Assembly: GCA_964034945.1 (NCBI GenBank)
Contig: OZ035961.1
Location: 14,151,243-14,215,242, forward strand
Direction of reading: 5' to 3'
DNA: 64,000 nt
DNA from: Chrysopilus asiliformis
Taxonomy: Eukaryota; Arthropoda; Insecta; Diptera; Rhagionidae
Positions 45,401-57,764 of this stretch are shown piece after piece. Under the pieces are notes generated by a model that saw nothing but the letters and a program-made list of their open reading frames with translations, did not search any database and was not told the origin of the DNA. The position numbers and the translations under genes were made by a program. Position 1 is the first letter of the stretch, and every line of letters starts with the position of its first letter.

Positions 45401-47761
45401 GGTCCTAATCGAAATATTTAGGGAAATGTTTTTTATAATTTTAAAATTGGCTTTTTTTAGTAACCCCCTTTCCCAACATGAAGGCGAGGATAAAGGCAAA
45501 AAAATTAATTTAATTGACAAAAAAAACAACATTTCCTGGCATCTGAGACTGTGATTCGCCTACTTTCGGGGAGAGTGCCAAGCTAGCAATTCAAATATTC
45601 TCATATGGATCCTAAATATCTATCATTCGGTGTACTAGATGCTAAAGGATTTTCTATTTTTATTCACATTCTAAAAATTTGTTTTTTTCCTTTTTCTAGA
45701 ATCTTTTTAAGAATACATAAAGTAAACGCATTTCACTAGGAAGTGAAATACTTCAAATAGTCGTAAAATGTCTGATTTTCATTTTGAATTAATTAAACAT
45801 TAGACCATGAACTGAACTATTGATCTGATTTTCAGATGAATCATGACCGTTACGATCGTTTGAACCTAAAATAATATTCCGTTCATCATTATAACGTTGA
45901 GACGACTAGTTTTCCTTGAAAACATACAAATTAAGGTGAAACGTTAACAAAAAAAAACATTCAGTTCACACTCATGCAGCGACAGAAACACCAATCAATG
46001 CAATTTTGTAATCCACTGTAATTTTTTCACTATTCAATTTTTAAAGGAAAACGAAAGTAATTTAAGAGTAATCGGTAAACTTTGGAACGCTACAAATCGA
46101 AATTGTGACGATGTAAGAAATATTTTTTTTTCAAGCCGCCACCATCATCATCGACCTGAAGTCCAGTCATCTCGGCTAGGCGCTCAAAAATCAGGTAATC
46201 AGACAACAGCGGTAAAAAGCGCGAAATATTGAGCAATTTCGTTTACCTTGCCGCCACTCTGAATGCAACCGTTGCACACAAGTCTCCATTGTTATTGTTA
46301 AAAGTTATAGTAGACGCGGATTTTCAATGTGGTTTTATTTCTAATCTTATGAATGTCTTTTGTTGTTGAACGGAAAACGATCAAGTCAATATTTTCTTGG
46401 GAGATTTTGATTTCCGTGATGAAAAACTACCGAGCTAGATTTATTGTGTAAAAAAATTCATTTCATTGAATTCACGTCAGTATATTTTGCAACTAAATCT
46501 TATAAATATGGTTTGGACATTAGAAAACAAATTGCCTTTAATAAGACAAATGTGCTTACCTATGAAATGCAGGTTTCTTCTAATGCCACCTTAATGCAAT
46601 TATTTGATAATCCCCGGCAAAAGTTTCGTCATATTCAGTCTGTAACATTTTCATGGATAACCAACCACATTTGGAAGCATGTTACTTGGTTTGGTGTACC
46701 TCGGAAACCAATTTTGATAAATAAATTAAGCAACATGTTAGTTAGAAAATTTATACAAACACAATTGCAAACAACATAGAATTAGTGGAACATTACATGG
46801 CCATTACAGTTTGCAACGCAGCATAACTGAATTTACGTCGCTATTAAATTAAACGCACTGACCGATAGTTTACTTTGAGTAAAACCAGTTACATACAAGA
46901 TTTTAGTAGTTCTTAAATTTTTAATATCATAAAACAAAAACAAAATTGGCTATAACTGTATAATTGCATAATTTTAACACACTATAAATTTATGAAAAAT
47001 TCAAATAAGTGTAAAAAAATGTTCTTTGTGGAAATCAGCAAGAAAATTTATTAAAGAAAATTCCAGTTTTTCTCGTGTGTATGTGAAAATAATAATTAAA
47101 GTTAAAGTGTTACTGATAAATTCATTAAATTGATATTTAAAAATTGGTTTTTGTTAATTTTTTTAGTGTGATACTAAATAACAGGATAAAAACGGATTAC
47201 CTTACAGACATCCTTAGCGGCTTAATTTCTTTCCAGGGAAATGCTTATCACGTAAGTCATTTTAATCATGAAAAATCGGTGGAAATAAAAAAATTTAGTT
47301 TTGATGTTGGTATTACAACAGTTTATAGTTTGAATTGTAAATTTATTACTAAATTATTAATAAAACTGGTGGTTGTCTACAGATGATTATTTCCAATTGT
47401 ACTTGAATTTGTACTTGAATTTGGCAATGGAGGCATATCTGGAGCTTTGGTTGCATTTTCCGCTTAACTTGACTGTTTGAACTCATTTTTTCCTCACTAT
47501 GTTCGCCACCACAAGCAACACTCTTGATTGCAATTCTTTTTTAGTTTTTACAAAACAAGGAAATTGAGTCAAATTGAAAAAAATTAGATGAAAAATATTA
47601 AAAATTCGAAACGAATTTGAAGTCAAAGTTCGATTGAATGAAGTCGAAGTTCGATTGAGTGAAGTCAAAGTTCGATTACTAGAACCGTTTTAACGAATGT
47701 TACTTAAACCTCTTCTCGATTAGACGTAAATTTGAATTTTTTTCTTCGCCTGCCATGAAAA
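42412..47761. other. Gene-free AT-rich region with GC-richer islands
   Basis: GTTAGGTTAGGTTGGAGTG at about 42,472, followed by GGCACACTTAGGCC and CCATTGTGATAACAC, resembles a dispersed repeat I associate tentatively with fly genomes. A GC-richer island at 45,090-45,290 is open on both strands but not recognised. Another island at 46,135-46,300 contains a GCAAG|GTAAACG donor-like site on the minus strand. The 111-codon frame at 46,444-46,779 starts with GTG and has no motif, so it is not called. Confidence 0.4.
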
Positions 47762-47765
47762 ATAC

Positions 47766-47900
47766 ACACTCGAAACCAGATTTTACTGGGAGCCCAGTGA
47801 AAAACCTACCACGATGAAGTATAGTAAATTTTGCTGCAAAATTTAGTGAGAAAACAGCGTCTGGAAAATTTACTGGGAAAAGAGCGTCCGGTTTCGAGTT
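47766..47900. mobile_element. Possible small MITE with ACTCGAAACC ends
   Basis: ACACTCGAAACCAGA at the left and TCCGGTTTCGAGTTG at the right are inverted. Interior copies of TTTACTGGGA/GGAAAATTTACTGGGAAAA occur in direct orientation. Short and without a clear target duplication. Confidence 0.4.
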
Positions 47901-48099
47901 GCATTTATTTTTTCAAGCTTTTTTGCCCAATATATAAAATAAAAATCTGTCAAATGCTGCCTACACGAAGTATTTCTATGGCAGGAAAAAATTGCAATTT
48001 ATGTTTAATCGAGACGAGGTTTTAGTAACTTATGTTCAACTTAAATATTTTAAGTCCCTAAAATTTTCAAGTCCCAAAATTTTAAAGTTAGCTAACTAC

Positions 48100-48315
48100 A
48101 GCTTCAATCTTTATGGGCCTTATGGGGTGTAAATAATTTAAGTTTAACATATTTTGCAAAACTGCATTGCATTGGGACTCCATGAATTTGGGAGAACCAG
48201 CTAAGCTGCGCCTGAACAAGAGCACTGGCTCTTAGACCACAAACAGTCTATGAAAACATCCTAAATGTGACTGATTGTATAAGATTAACTAACAAAATAA
48301 ATAAATAAATTACTT
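48100..48315 (+). repeat. Retroposon 3'-tail-like segment
   Basis: A GC-richer stretch (GGGAGAACCAGCTAAGCTGC, then CACTGGCTCTTAGACC) leads into ACTAACAAAATAAATAAATA, an (AAAT)n tail as in SINE or LINE 3' ends. No reverse transcriptase or target duplication was found; class unknown. Confidence 0.4.
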
Positions 48316-51300
48316 TCCGGCAAATATTTCGATTAATTGGCCTATGATTTATTTAATTATGGATTTATTCGGGAGATTTTTTAAAAGCTTTTCAGCAGGT
48401 GTTGCCTCAAATGCTTTTGGCAACCAGATCGCCACAAAATTAAAATTTAAATCCAATAAAAATCATCTAAAAACCCTATCAAAAATATCATAGTACCGGA
48501 ACAATATTTTTATTTTAATTATGCATGCATTCCAAGATTTATGACAATTTAAAAAAAAATCGCATTAAAATACTCATCACAAATTGGATAAATACAATAG
48601 ACCTAAAACGGACATGGTATACAAAATCGATTTATCTGCAAATAAATTATCGCATTAAAGCACATTCCAAATGATATGATGATGGATTTCTCGATTCACT
48701 TTCTGGTATGTGTTTTTTCTGCACACAATTCAAAAATGAATTAAGATAAACCAGTTAGTTCCGCGGCTATGTCATAAGTTTTAGTCTCGAACCGATATCG
48801 ATCGCTATCTTCCGACTTATATAGACTTATTTTTCTTTGATTTTCTTAATCTTTTCTTTTTGCAAGTTATGAAATTGATGCGAAAAGTGAAAGTTCATTT
48901 GACGGTGTTAAGCCTTTCTGTCATTTATACCAACAAGACTGAGGCGGCTAAGTCATTTTTTAACTTACGACAAGCAATTATGCGCTTACCGCAAGGTGCT
49001 CTTATGCTCAACTCAATATACTTAATTCATAATCATAATACCCCTGAGTAGGTACTCAGACTTTAACGCAACTCAAGTGCATGATGTTCGGCTTGTTTGA
49101 TTTTCTGCGTAAATGTTGTGCAAAGTACGAATTGAATTTCCCTTCGCAAATACTCGCACATGGAAAAATAAAATAAAATAACCAAATGTTAGGAAATTCA
49201 TATTTGCTAAAATTTCATTTAATCAGGGTTTGAATTTTTTCCCCCGTTAATATCAATTTTTGACCATGAATAATTAATCTTCAGAAATAGTCGAGAAAAA
49301 TATCTTTTAAGGGTAGGACTTTATTATAAGCCCGAGTTATACAGATTTAAAAGAATTGTAATTTGATTAAATTTCTTGTGTTTTAGTTTTTCAAAAATTT
49401 AAGGCGCGTACATAAAAATGTGTCGTTTAAAATCATTGAAGAATTTTAAGAAAATTAATGCTGATAATTATACCTCTTAATATCAATGTCTTCATAATCT
49501 TCCACACCTGATAAAAATCGAAATTAATTACTTTCACTTTTTATAGTACAAGGATCCCAATTGACTTTAATTCAGCTTAGCATTAAAAGAAATTGAAAAA
49601 TTAGGGCGTTTACATGTTATTGAACTTTAATTTTTCAGAAAACATAAAAAAATTGTATCAAGGTCGAAACATTTACTCGCTTTATTCCAGAAAAGATTAC
49701 GTAAGATACAAAATTGTCTTCCAACTTGATATTTAATATTCAGGCTTAATTGAAGATTTTTGCGCCGCCCTTTTGGGTTTCAAGGGTCTTTGGGTTTGGT
49801 CTTCTTGACTTATTACAATGCGGTAAATTGATAAACATAAAAAAAACATAAAACGCTCCCAAAATTAAAATTAAAGCAAAGGGTTGAAAGATTAAGATAA
49901 TCCTTTCACTTTTGAATGCATACTAGTAGTATAAAAAATTCGATACCTTTAGACCTTTCCACAAGGTGGAATTTTTTTGTGTATTTATAAGTACATACTT
50001 TGAATATTTTTTTTTATAAATTGACAGAAAAAAAATATGAATTAAATTTTTGTACCAGAATATTCGCAACAAATTCTAATCGATAAAATTCACAACCGTA
50101 TTTTCTGCAAACCGTTTCACAGTAATTTCATATTTCTCATTATTAATTGCATTCAAAACAAAACTCAAACAGTGATAATATCTGTGAGCTTTCTCTAATT
50201 CATTTGAATAAATTTTACCATTAAAGGTAATGCAATAACAATGAGATCTCCTTCAAGTCTCAAAAAATCTTAGATACAATTAAATTTTTCCCAAGGTATT
50301 TTGTCCATATTTTGAAACTAAAAACTTGAATCCATCAATTGTTCTGCGATGCGACAAATTTTTCTTCGCACATTCGCATGTAAACAAAAGACTTCAATGC
50401 TTGACAAAGCGACGAACTTTCAATGTCGCAATCATTGCCTAACGATGAGTCAATTCACATGGCAACACGAATGTGAGATTTTTTTCACCCATTACTTTTA
50501 TTATAATTAATAAAATTTGTATTACTATCGACTAGCTCAAAATAGTATTCAAATTAATTCAATTCTGGGTAAGGTATTGTTATGCGCTTGAAGTTTAGTA
50601 CAAATGATCTTTTAGTGATCTTAGTTTTCCGAGATATTGGCCATAAAATAAAGCCATTAAAACATTTTTCAGATACATTACCTATTCGTATATTTTCCTG
50701 TGTATAACTTTGTCAAAATTTTGAATGATTGAAATATGTTTTGTTTTTGTTTTTTTTTTTCATTATTTGAGAAATGGCTCAAGAACCTAGCTTTTATAGT
50801 TACGAGAAAAACATCTCTAATAAATTTCAAGCCCTAGCTCAATTCTTTTGAAAGTTGAGGTGTTCAGGGACAGACGGACGGACGAATTACACTAATAGTT
50901 TAAAGTTTCGTTTGTACAATAACGCGCGAACGTATTGAGCTAGAAGCTTAAAAATTTCTTAATCATAAAATATGATCTTAAATTTTACAAAATATTGTGG
51001 TTAATTGTTTTTTTTTATCTTTTGTGTCACGTCACAAATTTATATTTTAATTAAATACCCCTATACCGAATATATGTAATTTAATGTACACAAATTGTTT
51101 TCAGAAAAAAATCTCCTTCCGTCTACTGCGACTAAAAATCTCTTTACTGCCACTATATTTTAATAGCGTCAATTAAGCGGGAGTAAAGATCGTGAAAAGT
51201 CACCGCAAACCACAGAAATTCTATTATGGTGCAACTGACATTTTGACATCTAAATAAAATTATTACCTACCTTTGCAATACATCAGCCAATATTGTTATT

Positions 51301-52018
51301 TAATATAGTGATAAGTTAAAAACACACTGCCTTAGTTCTCACATTGACTTTTTTATGGCTGGAAATTTCAGATTGAAAAAACCACAGAGATATGACTATG
51401 ATATTTCTCAGGTTAAAAAATTGTGTGAAATAGGTCAATGAATTTAAATTATAATCTTTTTTTTACAAACAATTCTCTTGATTATAAATTAGCCACCTGT
51501 ATCGAGATCAAATCTTAAACTCTTTCCGCATCGCATTTGGCTGCATATTTTATTTTGTCAACCTGCGACGTATATTGCAATACTCTGAGACTGGTTTTTA
51601 TGTAACAAAAGACAGCGCAGTGCAAATTGATTAACTATTGCCACACACTTGGCTCAAAAGTGTCATCAATGGGGTTAACGCTATGTCAAGTAACAAAAAA
51701 ATCATCTTTTGTCAGATACAAAACTATATTTGCTGGAATAGGAAACGTGGACTTCACCATGCCAAAATGAGTCAGAAAGAAATTTTTGCTAATTTCGCTT
51801 TTATGGACGTTAAACGTTTGGTTTTTTTTTGCTAAAAGTTGTTACATCATTTTCTTGGTGCTATAACTTAATTGTTATCAACAATTTATGTCTTTAGGTT
51901 AGGAAATTTATATTGAATTTTGTCCCATTTTTTTTATAAAATATGTTTTTGAATTTCCATAATGATTTTAATATTTCTCCAATGTAGTTTTACTAATCGA
52001 ATTATTTTTCTGTTTTAG
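48316..52018. other. Gene-free AT-rich region upstream of the ABC transporter exons
   Basis: This probably lies within or upstream of the transporter gene, whose first coding exon was not found. A partial Y fragment (CTAGCTCAATTCTTTTGAAAG then GACAGACGGACGG) lies at about 50,760-50,890. Nothing else was recognised. Confidence 0.45.
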
Positions 52019-52180
52019 GAGTAGTGAACCGAATGTGACACCGACGGATGATGGCGGAACACTTTGGAACCGACAACAGGCAGCTGTATCCGTACGGCAT
52101 GCCTTCAAAAAATACGGAGACAAAAAGAAAGCGAATCAAGTTCTTAATAGCTTAAATATGACTGTTGCCAAAGGAACGAT
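52019..52180 (+). CDS. ABCH gene, first recognised coding exon
   Basis: The acceptor TTTTCTGTTTTAG ends at 52,018 and the donor AT|GTAAGT begins at 52,181. The exon begins with the last base of a split codon, so a coding exon lies further upstream. It encodes SSEPNVTPTDDGGTLWNRQQ and then AAVSVRHAFKKYG...VLNSLNMTVAKGT, the start of the nucleotide-binding domain: the 'A-loop' region (here VRHAFKKYG, Tyr at residue 33) and the beta strand before Walker A. It ends in phase 2 (AT), completing Ile54 with the A of the next exon. Confidence 0.93.
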
Positions 52181-55100
52181 GTAAGTTTTATTTTACAAGA
52201 AATTGGTTTTTAAAGAAAAATATATTGAAATCTTATAAGAGGTCGAATCAAATAGTTTAAGGTATAACACAAAAATTAGGTAAAAGTCGGTTTTTAAAAG
52301 ACGACACGCATATTAAGAGGGGTATCGGCATTATGAGGTACTATTTACACGATGATGACAATTTATGACAAAAAAAAATGACAAATTTGTCATGTGTGTA
52401 AACGCAGCATAAGAACTAAATTGCACTTAGGTATTAATAGTGGCGTCAGAACGAATTACGGCTTAAGAATAGATTGCGACACAAGAACAGTTTGCGGCAT
52501 AAGAACTAATTATGATGTACCCAAGGAGAGAAAGATATCCAACAACTTGCGTGACGCATTTTTTGGACAGCGCCATTTCACTTTCTAACTTCTTAAAAAT
52601 TCACAAAAAAAATGTCATTTTTATCAGGAATTTTCAATACCCGAGGTTTTAAAAGAGAGCAGATTTATTAAAACAGTTTCAGCAAAGTTATATTCTTATT
52701 TGTGCTAAATAATTCTATTTATCAATTCAAATATTTTCCATATTTTGTTTATCTTATGAAAATAAATATGTGGAGATATTTTAGCCATATTTTAAGTTAC
52801 TAGCCTTGAAGCTGTACGTTATTTCACATAAATTCCCAAAGATTTGAAAAACTAAACCCAGAAATGCTTGAAAAATTTCTATGCGATTCAAAAACATCTC
52901 CATTATTAATTATTGTATTCTTAGGCAATAAATAAAATATTTCGACTTGTCATATTTCTTTAAAACCACATTAATCATAATTTATTTGAGAATATGTACA
53001 TCTAATAATTACAAACCCGAACAAATAGTATGAACACAATCTATAATTTTGTTAATGATCAATGTGACATTTCAAGATGATTTAATTTTCATTGCAAATA
53101 ACAAGAAGTTGGTCTTATAAAGCAAAATATTTGACGTGAACAGCACATGACTTTTTTATAAAAAAATTTACGTTTCTGCACAATTTACACTATAACCTGA
53201 CGAATAAATAACAGTAGTTTATTTAAAATATGAATTTTTATTTTCCGAAATCTGAAATATCTCGATATCGGTAAAATATATCGATTGACGGTGAAAGGAA
53301 AAAATGTAGAGAATTTTAATATCTTTAATTTTTCCTTTTTTACCCTTTAATGAAAATATCTCAATAACGGTCAAAGATAGCGGAAAACAGTGGCAAATAT
53401 TAATCTCTTCGATTCATCTCACACTCCAAACCACCTTAAATCCGTTAGTTTTCCAGAAAATTGCAGAAACTTTTTTTTTAAATAACGTTTAATCTCGATG
53501 CCTGTTTGAGACATCGAGTTCTAGTGGAAGACAAAAGCGTAGAAAAGTTTGCTGTCTTCAACTTCTTACACAAAACTACTGGAAAACGCGAAGTTTTGCA
53601 GTAAATATCAAAAAAAGAAATTGCGATTTTTAAAAAGCCATCATTTTAGCCGTCATTTCCAGGACTAAGCACGTCTGCAAAATTTTCATGGCTGTACGTT
53701 TATTAGTTTTTGAGAAATTTTGTACATTCATAGATTGACAGACTAACAGACTAACAGACTAACAGACTAACAGACTAACATACTAACAGACTAACAGACT
53801 AATAGACTAACAGACTAACAGACTAACAGACTAACAGACTAACAGACTAACAGACTAACAGACTAACAGACTAACAGACTAACAGACTAACAGACTAACA
53901 GACTAACAGACTAACAGACTAACAGACTAACGGATTAACAGACTAACAGACTAACGGATTAACAGACTAACAGACTAACAGACTAACAGACTAACAGACT
54001 AATAGACTAACAGACTAACAGACTAACAGACTAACAGACTAACAGACTAATAGACTAACAGACTAACAGACTAACAGACTAACAGACTAACAGACTAACA
54101 GACTAACAGACTAACAGACTAACAGACTAACGGATTAACAGACTAACAGACTAACAGACTAACAGACTAACAGACTAACAGACTAACAGACTAACAGACT
54201 AACAGACTAACAGACTAACAGACTAACAGACTAACAGACTAACAGACTAACAGACTAACAGACTAACGGATTAACAGACTAACAGACTAACGGATTAACA
54301 GACTAACAGACTAACAGACTAACAGACTAACAGACTAATAGACTAACAGACTAACAGACTAACAGACTAACAGACTAACAGACTAACAGACTAATAGACT
54401 AACAGACTAACAGACTAACAGACTAACAGACTAACGGATTAACAGACTAACAGACTAACGGATTAACAGACTAACAGACTAACAGACTAACAGACTAACA
54501 GACTAATAGACTAACAGACTAACAGACTAACAGACTAACAGACTAACAGACTAACAGACTAATAGACTAACAGACTAACAGACTAACAGACTAACAGACT
54601 AACAGACTAACAGACTAACAGACTAACAGACTAACAGACTAACGGATTAACAGACTAACAGACTAACGGATTAACAGACTAACAGACTAACAGACTAACA
54701 GACTAACAGACTAATAGACTAACAGACTAACAGACTAACAGACTGACGGACAGAAAGACATTTTTTAATAATGCTCCAATTCACTCAGAAGTGTTCGGGA
54801 AAGGTTATTTAGACAAAATTAAGAGAAGGAAATTTTTCGTGAATACAATACTCTATGTATGTTACGTATAAAAAAGTAAAAAATAAAGTAAATTTGTTAA
54901 TGTCCACTTGTAAATCTTTTCTTGTCATTCCTTTTACATGCCTGTGTGAATTTAACTGACAATACGAAGTGTTTTTGTCTACAGCAGTGCAAGTGTTTGA
55001 CGCAATTTCAGCGCGCATTTTCAAAAGCTTAATTAGTTTAATAAGCAGACCGCACTTGAAAAATGACGTAGTCACCTCATGTTATGAATAAATTAAAAGT

Positions 55101-57699
55101 GTTTCGTATGTGAAAAGATTTTCAAAACAAAATTACTAGACATATTTCTTATATAATGATATCTCGATATAGCAACGGAATGTCCAAACATGGATATGGA
55201 ATTAAAAAAGATCCCCTTAGAATTAAAGATTTTGCAGCCGGAGGCAATCTATCCATTCATAATGATTTGCATCTTGGTAAATTGTTAATTATAATAGAAT
55301 TGAATTGAGATATTGTGGACAGTTGCATATACTATTATGAAACTTATAAAAAATTATAACATACTTACATATTTTTTTGCACCGAGCAAAATGATTCCAT
55401 TTGTTGAATAAATTTTTCCTCTACCAGCTTAGATTTGTCGAAGTAGAATTTTCTTCCACTTTGATTACCAAAATTACTAAATCTAATATACTTCTATATG
55501 ATTCTCATACACAGTATAAAAAAATTATTAGAACTCATATCGAAAGTTTGATTCGAAACAATATTGCTATGATTTGGAATTCATGACTAAACAAATTTCT
55601 CTGGCAAAACCAAATTTCTAGGGGACGAAAAATAGTTATTAACTTTCTTTTGCCAGCAATGATTTTTGTCATGTGCTTGTAAAGTTGAAAATAAAAATTT
55701 ACCACTCAGCTTCTAAAATTTTTCAATCCAATTCTAAACTTCATAATTTTTCAAAAGTATTTTCATGATATTCTTGAAATGTTCCAGTACAAGATTTTTT
55801 TAATTTTACATGTGAATCACTAAAAAATATTATGCAATTGGCTGAAAAGTAAAAGTAATTAGTTTGTTATTTTATATTAAAAAGTTTTAATGACTTAAAT
55901 TAAGCATTAAATAATCATTAAAGTGTTTATACCAAAATAAGGATGACATTTTTTAATGACTTTTTTGTTAATTTCCTGTTGAACTTGAATCTAGTATCAA
56001 CATATAAATGTAAATGTCATCGAAGCAACTAAAAATTGAAAATATAAAAAAAGCTGCAATTTCCAGGGGCTAATCATCAAATACTCTATATGAGGACAGA
56101 TAATTTTTATAAAAAAAAGTCTGTTTGTGTCTATATTTTCATTGTCTTCAATATATTGATCGTGTAAGGATTATATTGAAGCAAAAATATTGAAGCGAAT
56201 CATGGGATTTTGAATACCCTTCTATATATTGAAGCAAAAATGTTGAACGTGTAAGACAGGTCTAACAGAGAGGATGAAGGGTGGCCCAATTGAGCTTTGA
56301 TGCATGGAAAAGTTATGTAAAATCTTATTCTAAACACATTTTGTCTCTACAATTTTTTCGATGAGACTAACTGTTTTCGAGAAAAGTGCAAAAAACAGTT
56401 TCGTTTGTCTGGGGGGAGAGGGGACGGATTGATCTGATTTTGCCGGTTCATGAACTTAGCCTTGCCATTTACGAGAAATGCAACTATAGAAAATTTCAGG
56501 TCCCTACCCTTTCGGAAGTTATGGTGTTCACGGACGGACAGACAGACGGACAGACATGCGAAAATCAAAATCTTTTGTCATCCCCAACACCCTGGTGTAA
56601 TTCATTTTCGTGTCTGACGATCGGTTCGATGCATTGCAAACAGTATAGTAAATCTAATAAACTTCTATGTGATTCTCATGTAGAGTATAAAAATATAAAA
56701 CATCTTATTGAATGTCGTCTTAATGTAATTACCATTGGTACATAGAAAACTATCTACATTTTTTATTAAACCTAATTAAATGATGCTTAATTATTTTCAA
56801 AAATGGCAGTTTCTGCCGTGAAATAAAATTCTATAAAATATTAACGCATTTACATTAAGTATACCTAATATTTCTGTCAAGGCCTTTTTAATCATTTAGA
56901 CACAGAAAAAATATTAGCAAAAAAAAAAAATTTTGCAATCGTTAAATAATAATGAAATTCACTTAAAATATTCATTCAATGTCACCAAGATTTAAAAAAA
57001 AACTAAAATCAGGTTCTTCTCCATAATGCTTTCAATCAGTATTTTAAGACTTTTCAAATTCTAACAAAGATGTTCTAAAGAAGAATAAAATCAAAATAAA
57101 TTCTCGTTACAGCATTCATGAAATGATTAATTCACTTCCATAGTGTTTGCTCATTTTAAATGACTTTTTTGCTAGTTTCCTACTAAGTACCATACTTAGG
57201 AGCTCGCGATTTGTCAACAAAATATTTCCTTGGGATATGGTGTTTCCATAATGTAAATAAATTGAGTAAATATCGTTAGCGTCCAAGTATTCAAAGCAAA
57301 CATTGTTCATATGTGGATTTGTAAAAATTCTGGTGAATAAAGATTCATCACGTGTAATTTTTTTACAATATTTTTTTTTGACTACAAATCATAATGAACT
57401 CTTTAAACATCCTGCTTCGACGAAAGTAGGTTCGAGTTAACTTTTTATTGAGAACCATTTATTTTATGGTTTTATGTAAACAATCCATTTGCATGAAGAG
57501 GAGGGAAGGATTGGTACGATTGGATTTTGATGTATAGAACGGTTTTGTAAAATCATATTACATTTCGTCTCTATGAATTTTTACGACACGATGTTCAATA
57601 CTTTCGAAAGCTATGGTATTCACGGACGAGCAGATATACGGACAGACAGACAGACAGGCAGACAGACAGAGAGACAGACAGACGGACAGACAGACAGAC

Positions 57700-57764
<65 letters not shown>

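Noticed and set aside
46444..46779. 111-codon open frame on the + strand
   Set aside because: It has a GTG start, no recognisable motif, no splice or promoter context, and AT-driven composition. It might be a remnant but cannot be supported.
53738..54744. Telomere-like (TTAGG-related) array
   Set aside because: The complementary unit is TTAGTCTG, not TTAGG. It lies in an intron and clearly derives from the simple-repeat end of a family X copy.
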